A DNA stretch of 64,000 bases from Spirochaetota bacterium. GTDB lineage: Bacteria > Spirochaetota > Spirochaetia > Treponematales > Rectinemataceae. The stretch covers positions 37,553 through 101,552 of the forward strand of contig JAKLFE010000009.1 in the NCBI GenBank assembly GCA_022711355.1, in the 5' to 3' direction. Both the position numbers and the translations under genes were made by a program. Within the stretch, counting starts at the first letter, position 1, and each line of letters begins with the position of its first letter. Shown here in pieces: positions 7,458 through 16,374 of this stretch. Under the pieces are notes generated by a model. The model was not told the origin of the DNA, made no database searches, and was given only the letters and a program-made list of their open reading frames with translations.

Positions 7458-7487
7458 TTCACCTCGGCCGGACATCCGTCGTATACT
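7458..7487 (+). promoter_or_regulatory. Promoter giving a leaderless AEC transporter mRNA
   Basis: The promoter reads TTCACC (7458-7463), 18 nt, TATACT (7482-7487), and then only 6 nt before the ATG at 7494. Transcription would begin at or next to the start codon. No Shine-Dalgarno sequence is present. Confidence 0.55.
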
Positions 7488-7493
7488 CGCGGG

Positions 7494-8420
7494 ATGCTCG
7501 CGAGCCAGGCCGCCTCCCAGATCCTCGTCCTCTTCGTCCTCATGGCCGCGGGCTTCGCCGCGGGCAAGCTCGGCTACCTCGATCGGGCGGCGAGCGGGGG
7601 AATCTCCAAGTTCCTGGTCTCCTTCGTGATCCCCGCCCTCGTCATCGAGTCCATGCAGCGTCCCTTCTCCCCGGAGCTCCGGGACGAGGCATACGCAGCC
7701 CTCGCGATCTCCGTCGGCGCCTACGCCGCCTCCTTCCCCCTCGCCTGGCTCCTGGTCAAGCTCATCCGCGCCCGGGGCGGGGCTCGAGGCGCGCACGCCT
7801 TCAACGCGATCTTCTCCAACGTGGCCTTCATGGGCTTCCCCCTCGTCGAGGCCCTCCTCGGCCGCGAGAGCCTCTTCCTCGTCTCGATCTACAACATCCC
7901 CTTCCAGCTCCTCGCCTTCTCCGTCGGCCCCTACCTCCTGGCCCGGAGCGCGGGCGGCAGGGCCAGGCTCTCGGCATCCTCCTTCGCGACGCCGGCCTCG
8001 ATCGCCGCCTTGGCCGGCTTCTCCCTCTTCTCCTTCGGGATCATCCTGCCCGAGACGCTGCGCCGGCCTTTGCGCCTCCTCGGCGACATGACCACCCCCC
8101 TGTCCATGGCCCTCATCGGGGCCATCCTCGCGCGGAGCTCCCTCCGCGGCGCCGCGCGGGACTGGAGGCTCTACGCGACCGCGGCCTACCGCCTCCTGGC
8201 CTTCCCCCTCATCCTCTACGCCGCCCTCCTCGCCCTCGGCCTCCGCGGGCGGCTCCTCGCCCTTCCCGTGATCATCGCCGCCATGCCGGGCGCGGCCAAC
8301 TCGGCCATCCTCGCCCAGGCCTACGGGGGGGACGCGGAGACGGCCAGCTCCCTCGTCTTCCTCTCGACCCTGGCCTCCCTCGCGACCATTCCCCTCCTCG
8401 CCCTCCTCCTCCCCCTGTAG
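7494..8420 (+). CDS. AEC-family (auxin efflux carrier type) transporter
   Basis: This is an inner-membrane carrier of 308 residues with about ten hydrophobic segments. It begins MLASQAASQILVLFVLMAAGFAAGKLGYL, matching the first segment of AEC carriers. The broken helix region near the middle (NAIFSNVAFMGFPLVEALLG) and the C-terminal MPGAANSAILAQAYGGD are typical family signatures (the latter like the PTA...L.AQ region). Bacterial AEC members export or import organic acids such as malate or malonate; the substrate here is unknown. The start is chosen at 7494 because a -10 element sits 6 nt upstream and family members start here. Confidence 0.85.
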   Translation: MLASQAASQILVLFVLMAAGFAAGKLGYLDRAASGGISKFLVSFVIPALVIESMQRPFSPELRDEAYAALAISVGAYAASFPLAWLLVKLIRARGGARGAHAFNAIFSNVAFMGFPLVEALLGRESLFLVSIYNIPFQLLAFSVGPYLLARSAGGRARLSASSFATPASIAALAGFSLFSFGIILPETLRRPLRLLGDMTTPLSMALIGAILARSSLRGAARDWRLYATAAYRLLAFPLILYAALLALGLRGRLLALPVIIAAMPGAANSAILAQAYGGDAETASSLVFLSTLASLATIPLLALLLPL

Positions 8421-8500
8421 GCCCGCCTCGGGCTCCCCATAATTGGGTAACCGGGGCTTCGAAGGGCCCGCTCGGCTATGCTCGGGCGGGGAGCGGGGGC

Positions 8501-8506
8501 TATAGT
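8501..8506 (+). promoter_or_regulatory. -10 element giving a leaderless ABC exporter mRNA
   Basis: TATAGT lies exactly 6 nt before the ATG at 8513 and no Shine-Dalgarno sequence occurs in between. The spacing is identical to that of the AEC gene upstream. I see no good -35 hexamer. Confidence 0.5.
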
Positions 8507-8512
8507 CGGCCC

Positions 8513-10285
8513 ATGGAAGAGAGAGCCGCGATCGGCCGCCTCGCGGGATACCTGTCGGCCCACCGGGGCCGCCTCGCGGCCGGCCTCGTGGCCATGCTCG
8601 CGGCGACGGCCTGCAACCTCGGCGGCCCCCTCCTCCTCCGCGCGATCATCGACCGGAGCATACCGGCGGGGGACCTGCGCGGCATGCTCGCCCTCGCGGC
8701 CGCCTACCTCTGCCTGGTCGCGGCCTCGGGGGCGCTGACCTACCTCGAGCTGCTCGCGATCACCCGCCTCGGCCTCGGCCTCGTCACCGAGCTGAAGGGC
8801 GAGCTCTTCGCCCGGCTCCTCAGCCTCCCGGTCCCCTTCTTCGACGAGCACCCCGTGGGCGAGCTCATGGCCCGCACCGAGAGCGACTGCGAGAAGATCA
8901 AGGAGCTCTTCTCGAGCTCGGGGATAGCCCTCGCCTCGAGCTCCCTCCTCCTCCTGGGCATGCTCGGCGTATCCTTCGCCCTCGAGCCCCTGGCGGCCGC
9001 CTGCCTGGGCGCCGCCATCCCCCCCCTCCTCGCCCTCGTGGTCCGCTTCTACGATCGGCTGCGCCCGATGTACGACGAGTCCCGCAGGCTCTGGGCGGGC
9101 ATCTGCGCCTCTGCCGCCGAGTTCATCCAAGGCTTCGAGGTCATCCGGGCCTTCGGGCGTGAGCGCTGGGCCCGGGACTCCCTCGACGCGAAGGGCCGGA
9201 GGATGCGGGACAACGACGCCCGGGCCGGCCTCCTCGAGATCGGCGCCATGGGGATGGTCGGCTTCCTCGTCGGCCCGGCCTTCCTGGCGGCCCTCGTCCT
9301 CCTCGCCTCCCCGCGGATACTCAGCGGGGCCATGAGCCTGGGGACCCTCCTGGTGTTCATCGACTACGGGGCCCGGCTCTTCGACCCGGTCATGGGCATC
9401 GCGGAGAACCTCCGGGGCGTCCAGCAGGCCCGCGTCGCCCTGGGGCGGATCTTCGGCCTCCTCGAGCTGCCTCCCGAGCCCGGCTCGCTCCCGGCCGGCG
9501 GCGCGGGCGGGGCCCCGCCCTCCTTCGCCGGCTCGATCGAGTTCCGCCACGTCTGGTTCGCCTACCGCGGCGAGGACTGGGTCCTCGAGGACCTCTCGTT
9601 CGAGATGCCCCTCGGGAGCACGACGGCCCTGGTCGGGCCCTCGGGCTCGGGCAAGACCACGGCGGTCGGCCTGCTCTGCCGCTTCTACCGTCCCCAGCGC
9701 GGCCAGATACTCGTGGACGGACGGCCCCTCGAGGAGCTCGACCTCGCCCTCTGGCGCCGCATGCTCGGCCTCGTCCTCCAGGAGAGCTACCTCTTCCCGG
9801 GCACGGTGCTCGAGAACATCCGCCTCTACGACGAGAGCCTCGACGAGGCTCAGGTATGCAGGGCCCTCGAAGCGGCCCAGGCCGCGGACTTCGTGGCCGC
9901 CCTGCCGGAGGGCCTGGGCAGCGTCCTGCGGGAACGGGGCTCCAACCTCTCGGCGGGCGAGAAGCAGCTCCTCTCCTTCGCGCGGGCCTTGGCCTTCGAT
10001 CCCCGCGTCGTGGTCCTCGACGAGGCCACCGCGAGCGTCGACGCGGATACCGAGCGCCGTATCCGCGAGGGCATGGCCGGGCTCCTGGCGGGAAGGACGG
10101 CCCTCGTCGTGGCCCACCGCCTCTCGAGCGTCATGGGCGCCGACCAGATCCTCTATTTCAAGGAAGGCAGGATACTCGCCCGGGGCAGGCACGAGGAGCT
10201 CCTCGCCGCCTCGGGGGAGTACGCCGAGCTCGTCCGGCTGCAGTTCCTCGACGCGGCCCGCGCCCCGGAGGCCCTCCATGGCTAG
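8513..10285 (+). CDS. ABC exporter half-transporter, subunit 1 of a heterodimer
   Basis: The 590-residue protein has six membrane segments in residues 1-300 and a nucleotide-binding domain. The latter has Walker A GPSGSGKTT, a variant signature LSAGEKQLLSFARAL in place of LSGGQ, Walker B VVVLDEATASVD with the catalytic Glu, and the switch His in VVAHRLS. Its stop overlaps the start of the second half-transporter by 8 nt. The partner lacks the catalytic Glu, so the pair fits asymmetric exporters such as TM287/288, where one ATP site is degenerate. The degenerate site would use the variant signature of this subunit. The substrate (drug, lipid or peptide) cannot be inferred. Confidence 0.9.
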   Translation: MEERAAIGRLAGYLSAHRGRLAAGLVAMLAATACNLGGPLLLRAIIDRSIPAGDLRGMLALAAAYLCLVAASGALTYLELLAITRLGLGLVTELKGELFARLLSLPVPFFDEHPVGELMARTESDCEKIKELFSSSGIALASSSLLLLGMLGVSFALEPLAAACLGAAIPPLLALVVRFYDRLRPMYDESRRLWAGICASAAEFIQGFEVIRAFGRERWARDSLDAKGRRMRDNDARAGLLEIGAMGMVGFLVGPAFLAALVLLASPRILSGAMSLGTLLVFIDYGARLFDPVMGIAENLRGVQQARVALGRIFGLLELPPEPGSLPAGGAGGAPPSFAGSIEFRHVWFAYRGEDWVLEDLSFEMPLGSTTALVGPSGSGKTTAVGLLCRFYRPQRGQILVDGRPLEELDLALWRRMLGLVLQESYLFPGTVLENIRLYDESLDEAQVCRALEAAQAADFVAALPEGLGSVLRERGSNLSAGEKQLLSFARALAFDPRVVVLDEATASVDADTERRIREGMAGLLAGRTALVVAHRLSSVMGADQILYFKEGRILARGRHEELLAASGEYAELVRLQFLDAARAPEALHG

Positions 10286-12071
10286 GCCCCTCCTTCCCCG
10301 CCTCGCGTGGATCTGGGGCTTGTGGCGCGAGCGGAAGCTCCTCATCGCCCTCCTCCTCGCGCTCACCCTCCTGTCGAGCGCCGTGGCCGTGGCCTACCCC
10401 TACATGACCAAGCTCCTCTTCGACGCCCTCCAGCGCCAGCTCGAAGCGGGCGCGAGCCTCGAGGAGGGCATGGCCGAGATCCGCCGGCTCGCCCTCCTCG
10501 TCCTCGGCATCGGCGCGGTCGGCCTGGTCGCCTCCCTCTTCCCCGGCCTGCGGAGCGCGGTGAACGCGATCTTCGACTACCTGGTCCGCAGGCGCTACTT
10601 CGGCGAGCTCCTGGGCAAGGACCATCGCTTCTTCGGGGCCTTCCGCACGGGGGACCTCGTGACCAGGCTCACCGACGACGTGCACGACTTCCCCAAGCTC
10701 TCCTGGTTCCTCTGCTCGGGCATCTTCCGCGCCGTCGAGTCGATCAGCAAGCTCGGCTTCTGCCTCTCCGCCATGCTCCTCCTCGACTGGCGCCTCACCC
10801 TCCTCTCCCTCATTCCCCTGCCCCTCCTCGTCGCGGCCTTCGCCCTCACCCAGGACCGGATCTACGACAGCTTCCGGCGCAACCAGGAAGCCATCTCGGA
10901 GATCAACTCCCAGCTCGAGACGAGCTTCTCGGGGGCGAGGATCATCAAGGCCTTCGCCTGCGAGGCCACGTACGGGCGCTTCTTCGCCGCGGCCCTCGAG
11001 CGGCGCCTTGGCACCGAGCTGGCGGCCGCCCGGCTCGAGATAGCCCTCCAGATGATCTACCTCTACGTCGACCGCGTCATGCTCATCGGCGTCGTCTTCG
11101 TCGGCGGCTACCTGACGGTCTCGGGCCGGATCGGGATCGGCACCTTCCTCGCCTTCTACAGCTACCTCGGCATGCTGGTCTACCCGATCCTCGACATACC
11201 CCAGCTCTTCGTCTCGGGCAAGCGGGCCTTCGTCAACATCGACCGGCTCGAGGAGCTGCGCGCCTTCCCCGCGCGGACGCCGCGCGGGAATAAAGAGGAG
11301 CTAACCTCCCTGGGCCGCCTCGAGGTCGAGGGCCTGCGCTTCGCCTACGAGGGCAGGCAGGCCCCGGCGATAGCGGAGCTCTCCTTCTTCCTCGAGCGGG
11401 GCGAGAAGCTCGCGGTCGTCGGCCCCGTGGGCTCGGGCAAGAGCAGCCTGATCAAGCTCCTCGCCGGCCTCCTCTACCCCTCGGCGGGGCAGGTCCGGGC
11501 CGACGGGCGCCTGGTCTCCTGCCCCGAGGCGGGCCTCGAGGAGGCCAGCCTCGCCTCCATCCTCGCCTACGTGCCGCAGGAGGCCCTCCTCTTCTCCGGC
11601 AGCATACGGGAGAACGTCGCCTTCGGAGCGCCGGGCGAGGGCCGCGAGATCGGGGACTCGGACTTCGAGCGCGCCGTCTCGACGGCCCAGCTCGGGGAGG
11701 AGCTCGCCGCCTTCCCGGAGGGAGCGGACACCCGCCTGGGCCAGCGCGGGACGAGGGTCTCGGGGGGGCAGCGGCAGCGCATCGCCATAGCCCGGGCCCT
11801 GGCCCGCTCGCCCAAGCTCCTCCTCCTGGACGACATCACCGCCAGCCTCGACGCCCGGAACGAGGAGCGGCTGATGCGCGCCCTCGACGCGCTTTCGCGC
11901 GAGCTCTGCTGCGTCATCGTCTCGCACCGCCTGTCGACGATCCAGTACGCCGACAAGGTCCTCTTCCTGGAGGGGGGCCGGGCCTCGGCTTTCGGGGTCC
12001 ACGAGGAGCTCCTCGGCTCGAGCCCGGCCTACGCCTCCTTCGTCCGGGGGCAGCTCTCCCCGGGCCGGTGA
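10278..12071 (+). CDS. ABC exporter half-transporter, subunit 2, degenerate Walker B
   Basis: The 597-residue protein has six membrane segments, then Walker A GPVGSGKSS, canonical signature VSGGQRQRIAIARAL, and Walker B LLLLDDITASLD in which the catalytic Glu is replaced by Asp. The switch His is in VIVSHRLSTI. The Glu to Asp change is the usual mark of the non-hydrolysing site in heterodimeric exporters, and it is paired with subunit 1, encoded immediately upstream with an 8-nt overlap. A short insertion KEELTSLG separates the membrane and ATPase domains. Confidence 0.9.
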   Translation: MARPLLPRLAWIWGLWRERKLLIALLLALTLLSSAVAVAYPYMTKLLFDALQRQLEAGASLEEGMAEIRRLALLVLGIGAVGLVASLFPGLRSAVNAIFDYLVRRRYFGELLGKDHRFFGAFRTGDLVTRLTDDVHDFPKLSWFLCSGIFRAVESISKLGFCLSAMLLLDWRLTLLSLIPLPLLVAAFALTQDRIYDSFRRNQEAISEINSQLETSFSGARIIKAFACEATYGRFFAAALERRLGTELAAARLEIALQMIYLYVDRVMLIGVVFVGGYLTVSGRIGIGTFLAFYSYLGMLVYPILDIPQLFVSGKRAFVNIDRLEELRAFPARTPRGNKEELTSLGRLEVEGLRFAYEGRQAPAIAELSFFLERGEKLAVVGPVGSGKSSLIKLLAGLLYPSAGQVRADGRLVSCPEAGLEEASLASILAYVPQEALLFSGSIRENVAFGAPGEGREIGDSDFERAVSTAQLGEELAAFPEGADTRLGQRGTRVSGGQRQRIAIARALARSPKLLLLDDITASLDARNEERLMRALDALSRELCCVIVSHRLSTIQYADKVLFLEGGRASAFGVHEELLGSSPAYASFVRGQLSPGR

Positions 12072-12119
12072 CCGAGCGAAGCCCGGCGCGGGGCCGGCGG
12101 CCATGGACCCGCGCGCGGA

Positions 12120-12932
12120 TCAGCCGAGGGCCACGTCGAGGAACATCATCACCGCGAAGCCGGCTATGGCGCCGATCGTGGAGATGTCGGAGTTCCCCGA
12201 GCTCTGCGACTCGGGAATGACCTCCTCCACGACGACGTAGATCATGGCCCCGGCGGCGAAGGCGAGGGCGTAGGGCAGGATGGGCCGCATGGCCCCGACG
12301 AGGAGGGCCCCGAGGACGCCGGCTATCGGCTCGACGATGCCCGATAGCTGCCCATACCAGAAGCTCTTGCGGCGGGACAGGCCCTCCCGCCGAAGCGGGA
12401 TGGCCACGGCCGCGCCCTCGGGGAAGTTCTGCAGGCCGATGCCGAGGGCGAGGGCGATAGCCCCGGCCAGGCTGGCCGAGGCTATGCCGGCCCCTACCGC
12501 GCCGAAGCCCACGCCCACGGCGAGGCCCTCGGGTATGTTGTGGAGGGTGATGGCGAGGACGAGGAGGACCGAGCGCTGCCAGCTCGTCTTCGGGCCCTCG
12601 GCCCGCTCCGAGCTCGAGCCGATGTGAAGGTGGGGCAGGAGCTTGTCCACGAGCTTGAGGAAGAGGCCGCCCGCGAGGAATCCGACGAGGGGGGGAAGCC
12701 AGGGAGGCAGGCCCATGGACCCGGAGAGCTCGATGCTCGGCGCGAGGAGGGACCAGAAGCTGGCCGCCATCATGACGCCACCCGCGAAGCCGAGCATGGC
12801 GTCGAGGACCCGCCGGTCGATGGACTTGAAGAAGAAGACCATGGAGGCCCCCGCGGCGGTGACTCCCCAGGTGAAGAGGGTCGCCAGGAGGGCCTGCGAC
12901 ACGTGATCGAGGCCGTTGAACCAGGCTGTCAT
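12120..12932 (-). CDS. ZIP-family metal transporter (ZupT/GufA-like)
   Basis: This is an inner-membrane divalent metal importer of 270 residues with eight predicted membrane segments. The metal-binding motifs are HNIPEG (in [15 protein letters not shown]) in segment 4 and QNFPEG (in [14 protein letters not shown]) in segment 5, as in GufA-type members. A histidine- and glutamate-bearing loop ([17 protein letters not shown]) between segments 3 and 4 may capture metal. Likely substrates are zinc, iron or manganese. The gene is monocistronic and divergent from the unknown gene at 13044. Its promoter is directly upstream with no leader. Confidence 0.9.
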   Translation of the reverse strand: MTAWFNGLDHVSQALLATLFTWGVTAAGASMVFFFKSIDRRVLDAMLGFAGGVMMAASFWSLLAPSIELSGSMGLPPWLPPLVGFLAGGLFLKLVDKLLPHLHIGSSSERAEGPKTSWQRSVLLVLAITLHNIPEGLAVGVGFGAVGAGIASASLAGAIALALGIGLQNFPEGAAVAIPLRREGLSRRKSFWYGQLSGIVEPIAGVLGALLVGAMRPILPYALAFAAGAMIYVVVEEVIPESQSSGNSDISTIGAIAGFAVMMFLDVALG

Positions 12933-12938
12933 GGCATA

Positions 12939-12969
12939 AAGATACTGTTTTGCCCCTCGGATAGGTCAA
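12939..12969 (-). promoter_or_regulatory. Promoter giving a leaderless ZIP transporter mRNA
   Basis: The minus strand reads TTGACC (12969-12964), 19 nt, TATCTT (12944-12939), then 6 nt to the ATG at 12932. An alternative -10 CAGTAT is offset by 3 nt with a 16-nt spacer. No ribosome-binding sequence is present. Confidence 0.5.
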
Positions 12970-13003
12970 TACCGATTTTTCGAGGCGGTAAGGCGGAAGG
13001 TTC

Positions 13004-13033
13004 TTTGCATCGGGATCGATAGGGAGGTATAAT
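13004..13033 (+). promoter_or_regulatory. Promoter of the unknown gene at 13044
   Basis: TTTGCA (13004-13009), 18 nt, TATAAT (13028-13033), then 10 nt to the ATG. The expected leader is only about 3 nt, so this is nearly leaderless. Confidence 0.6.
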
Positions 13034-13043
13034 AGCCTGAAAT

Positions 13044-14015
13044 ATGGATCAGCTGCTCAACGAGATACGGGTCGTCTACCCCGACGCGGAGATCAACACG
13101 ATCCTGGCCGCTATCCCCGAGGGCGCTCCCTCAATCGGCTACGGGGTTAGGTACAACCACAGCGAAGAGCTCTTCCTCGAGCTCGACGCCGAGCTCCTCG
13201 TGCCGCGCTTCCCGATCCACCACGACGTCCGCCGCGAGGAGCCGAGCGCCCTCTACGCCTACGCCCTCAGGGACTTCGTCCGCCAGCTCGCCACCTCCCT
13301 TCCCGAGATATTCCGCGGCCTGATCTATTTCTTCGACCCCGCCGAGCCCCTCCGGCCCCGCTTCTACCGGCTCTACAAGGTCGAGGATTCTGTCTACCTC
13401 TTCCTCCTCCGGATCGACCTCATGTTCCGCCACTTCCAAGGCGAGGTCATGGAGGCCGGCTCCAACGACATCACCCCCGCCTACCGGACCAAGCGCCTCT
13501 TCATCGAAAGCGAGCTCATCCCCCTCGAGGCGGTGATGTGGGAGACGGGCCGGGCCAAGGCCTTCAAGGTCAAGCAGCTCGTCTCCAACACCTGGATCGG
13601 CGAGACGGGCCGAGGCTACCTCGTCCACGGCATCTGGATGGACGCCGACCTCTCCAAATTCTTCTCCAAGCTCGTCCTCCCCGAGGGCGCCCGCACCTAC
13701 CCCTTCTATCCCCTGTTCTGCAAGTACAAGACCCTCTGCGCGGAGGCGGTCCCGCCCGGGCCCGATGCGCGCAAGCGCATCCTGCCCCTCCTCCACCGAT
13801 CCATAGCCTTCCTCTCCCCCGAGATGGAGAGGATCCAGAACTCCTTGAGGAACTCGCCTTTCTCCGAGGAGATGCCCGAGTTCGTCGAGATGCGCGGCCG
13901 AGTGCCGCCCGCGTGGCGCGAGGTCTTCCGGGGCTTCTCCACCCGGGCCTACCTCGACGAGCGCGACATGAAGGAGTTCGCCCTTGAGATCGCCGCACAG
14001 AAGGCCAGAGAGTAA
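13044..14015 (+). CDS. Conserved-looking protein of unknown function upstream of murD
   Basis: I do not recognise a family. The 323-residue protein has no signal peptide or membrane segment. It starts MDQLLNEIRVVYPDAEI and is rich in aromatic residues, for example IYFFDPAEPLRPRFYRLYK and YPFYPLFCKYKTLC. It has well-behaved codon use and a clear promoter, so it is a real gene. It overlaps murD by 32 nt, so the two are co-transcribed and translationally coupled; a role linked to the cell wall is possible but is inferred from position only. Confidence 0.7.
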   Translation: MDQLLNEIRVVYPDAEINTILAAIPEGAPSIGYGVRYNHSEELFLELDAELLVPRFPIHHDVRREEPSALYAYALRDFVRQLATSLPEIFRGLIYFFDPAEPLRPRFYRLYKVEDSVYLFLLRIDLMFRHFQGEVMEAGSNDITPAYRTKRLFIESELIPLEAVMWETGRAKAFKVKQLVSNTWIGETGRGYLVHGIWMDADLSKFFSKLVLPEGARTYPFYPLFCKYKTLCAEAVPPGPDARKRILPLLHRSIAFLSPEMERIQNSLRNSPFSEEMPEFVEMRGRVPPAWREVFRGFSTRAYLDERDMKEFALEIAAQKARE

Positions 14016-15444
14016 GGCAAGCGCCGCAGGCATTTCCTCGCCGGAAGAGCTCCGCGGGCTCAAGGCCACCGTCATGGGCCTGGGCCTCAACGGCGGCGGC
14101 CTCGCCTGCGCCCGCTTCCTCGCTGAGCGCGGGGCCCTCGTCACCGTCACCGACACCAAGGACGAGGCGGCCCTCGCCCAGAGCATGGCCGCCCTCGAGG
14201 GCCTGGGCATACGCTACGTCCTCGGCCGCCACGAGATGGCCGACTTCGAGGGAGCCGACCTCGTGGTCAAGAACCCCGCGGTCAGGCCCGACTCGCCCTA
14301 CCTCAAGGCCGCTAAGGCGGTGGAGACCGACCTCTCCCTCTTCCTCCGCCTCTCCTCCTCCCCCCTCATCGCCGTAACGGGATCCAAGGGCAAGTCGACG
14401 GTCTCGACCGCGATCTACCGGGGCCTCCTCGGCGGGGGCCGCCGGGCCTTCCTCGGCGGCAACATCGCGGTCTCGCCCCTGGGCTTCCTCGACCAGACCG
14501 GCCCCGAGACCCCCGTCGTCCTCGAGCTCTCCTCCTGGCAGCTCGCCGACATGCGCGGCATGGGCGTGCTCAGGCCGAAGGTCGCCCTCCTCACGAGCAT
14601 CATGCCCGACCACATGAACCGCTACTCGTCCATGGAGGAGTACGTCGCGGACAAGCGCCTGATCTACGCCGACCAGGGCGGGGACTGCTTCACCCTCTGC
14701 AACCGCGACGAGGATTGGGGCCGCTCCTTCGCCGCGGAGACCGGGGGAAGCGTCCTGTGGTACTCCGACCGGGACGAGGGCCTCGCCGGCGCCTGGCTCG
14801 AGGGAACGGCGCCAAAGCCCCGCGGCTTCTACCGCCCCGCTCCCGGCGCCCCCGCCGAGGAGATCCTGGGCTCCGAGCTCCTCGTCCCCGGCGCGCACCA
14901 GCGCAAGAACCTCCTCGCAGCCGCCCTGGCGCTCCGCGCCTTCGGGGTCGAGGCCGCCGCGATCAGGGAGGCCCTGTCGAGCTTCCCCGGGGTCGAGCAC
15001 CGCCTCGAGTTCTTCGCCGAGGCGGGAGGGGTACGCTGGTACAACGACTCCGCGGCCACCATACCCCAGGCCGTGGGGGCCGCCCTCCGCAGCTTCGAGG
15101 AGCCCGTGGTCCTCGTCACCGGGGGGACCGACAAGAACATCGACTTCGAGAAGGCGCGGGCCGAGTACCGGAGGGCCTCGGCCCTCGTCCTCCTCGCCGG
15201 CTCGGGCACGGAGAAGCTGCGGCCCCTCCTCGACGCCGACGCTCTGGCCTACTCGGGGCCCTACGCCGAGCTCGGAGCGGCCGTGGAGGAGGCGGCCCGC
15301 CTGGCTAAGCCCGGCTCGGTGGTCCTGCTCTCGCCGGGCTGCACCTCCTTCGGCATGTTCCTCCACGAGTTCGACCGGGGCGCACGCTTCAAGGAGACCG
15401 TACGGGCGATGCTCGAGCGGGGGGCCCCGGCCTCGCGGGCCTGA
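13984..15444 (+). CDS. murD: UDP-N-acetylmuramoyl-L-alanine--D-glutamate ligase
   Basis: This cytoplasmic Mur ligase adds D-glutamate to UDP-MurNAc-L-Ala in peptidoglycan synthesis. The 486 residues have the N-terminal UDP-binding Rossmann part (VMGLGLNGGGLACARFLAERGA), the ATP-binding loop VTGSKGKST at 131-139, ELSSWQLADM, the central-domain HQRKNLLAAALALRAFG and the C-terminal domain with YNDSAATIPQA and GGTDKNID. The first 25 residues are an extension and the exact start within them is uncertain. It overlaps the preceding unknown gene by 32 nt. Confidence 0.93.
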   Translation: MRSPHRRPESKASAAGISSPEELRGLKATVMGLGLNGGGLACARFLAERGALVTVTDTKDEAALAQSMAALEGLGIRYVLGRHEMADFEGADLVVKNPAVRPDSPYLKAAKAVETDLSLFLRLSSSPLIAVTGSKGKSTVSTAIYRGLLGGGRRAFLGGNIAVSPLGFLDQTGPETPVVLELSSWQLADMRGMGVLRPKVALLTSIMPDHMNRYSSMEEYVADKRLIYADQGGDCFTLCNRDEDWGRSFAAETGGSVLWYSDRDEGLAGAWLEGTAPKPRGFYRPAPGAPAEEILGSELLVPGAHQRKNLLAAALALRAFGVEAAAIREALSSFPGVEHRLEFFAEAGGVRWYNDSAATIPQAVGAALRSFEEPVVLVTGGTDKNIDFEKARAEYRRASALVLLAGSGTEKLRPLLDADALAYSGPYAELGAAVEEAARLAKPGSVVLLSPGCTSFGMFLHEFDRGARFKETVRAMLERGAPASRA

Positions 15445-15467
15445 AGCCCTCGGCCGCCCGCGGCCGC

Positions 15468-16277
15468 CTAAAAGATGTAGGCGGCGCCGAAGAGGTGGTA
15501 GCTCTCCGAGCCCTGCGAGCTCTCCAGGTACTTGAAGCGGTAGGACAGGCCCCAGCACCGGCTCAGGTAGGCGAAAGCGACCCCGTTGAAGGTGGAGAAG
15601 TAGTCCGCGCCGTCGAAGGTCCCCTGGTACTTGGCCTCGAGGTCGAGGAAGTGAAAAAGAGTGACCTTGGCGTTGAGCCCGGCTATGCCGTACAACGCGT
15701 CGTCGTCGAGGGATTCCGAGATCGTGCTCTGGTGGGGCGGCGGGGGCATGGGGATCGTCACGGTCACGTCGAGGTCGCCCCAGACCCACTGGGGCTCGAG
15801 CCCGACCCAGGGGAGGAAGGAGAGCTCGGCCGGGCCCAGGCTCGCCTTGAGGTACTTGCCCGCCCTGAGGTAGGGGACGAGGACGGTCGTGGCCAGCTCG
15901 AAGTCGTCGGTGCCGAGCTCGCTTCCCGCGTCCAGGTCCACGCGGAGGGCCTCGAGCCCCGCCCCGATCACGAACTTGCCGTGCCAATCGGGACCGAAGT
16001 ACTTGTCGAAGATGAGGTGGCCGCCGAGGATGCGGCTGTAATTCACGTCGGGGGAGCCGTACAAGAAGGCGTTCCACTGGTAGGACTCGGTGTCGATCCA
16101 CTGGAAGTACAGGCCGGTCAGGAGTCCCGAGTCCTCCAGGTCGTCCTGGCCGGATGCCTCCCGGGTATCGCTGAGGAAGCCGAGGTAGGGCGCGAGGACG
16201 CGGATCTCCTCGGCGGCGAGGGGCAGGGCGAGGGCGAGGCAGGCCGCGAGGGCCATGGCGCGATGCTTGGTGCTCAT
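15468..16277 (-). CDS. Signal-peptide protein, probable outer-membrane beta-barrel
   Basis: The 269-residue protein begins MSTKHRAMALAACLALALPLAAEE, a typical signal peptide with cleavage after LAA or AEE. The mature part alternates polar and aromatic residues in short strands and ends in AAYIF, an aromatic C-terminus as in outer-membrane barrels. I recognise no specific family. It is convergent with murD (23-nt gap) and downstream of the GPH symporter, which is on the same strand 97 nt away. A function in the envelope is inferred from the signal peptide and strand pattern. Confidence 0.65.
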   Translation of the reverse strand: MSTKHRAMALAACLALALPLAAEEIRVLAPYLGFLSDTREASGQDDLEDSGLLTGLYFQWIDTESYQWNAFLYGSPDVNYSRILGGHLIFDKYFGPDWHGKFVIGAGLEALRVDLDAGSELGTDDFELATTVLVPYLRAGKYLKASLGPAELSFLPWVGLEPQWVWGDLDVTVTIPMPPPPHQSTISESLDDDALYGIAGLNAKVTLFHFLDLEAKYQGTFDGADYFSTFNGVAFAYLSRCWGLSYRFKYLESSQGSESYHLFGAAYIF

Positions 16278-16374
16278 GGGGCCATCATGCCTTCGAATAG
16301 GGCGGGAGGCAAGTGGCGGGAATGCCCGCTTCGCTGGCGCCTAACGCGGCCGGAGGCGGGCCCGGGCCGCGGCC

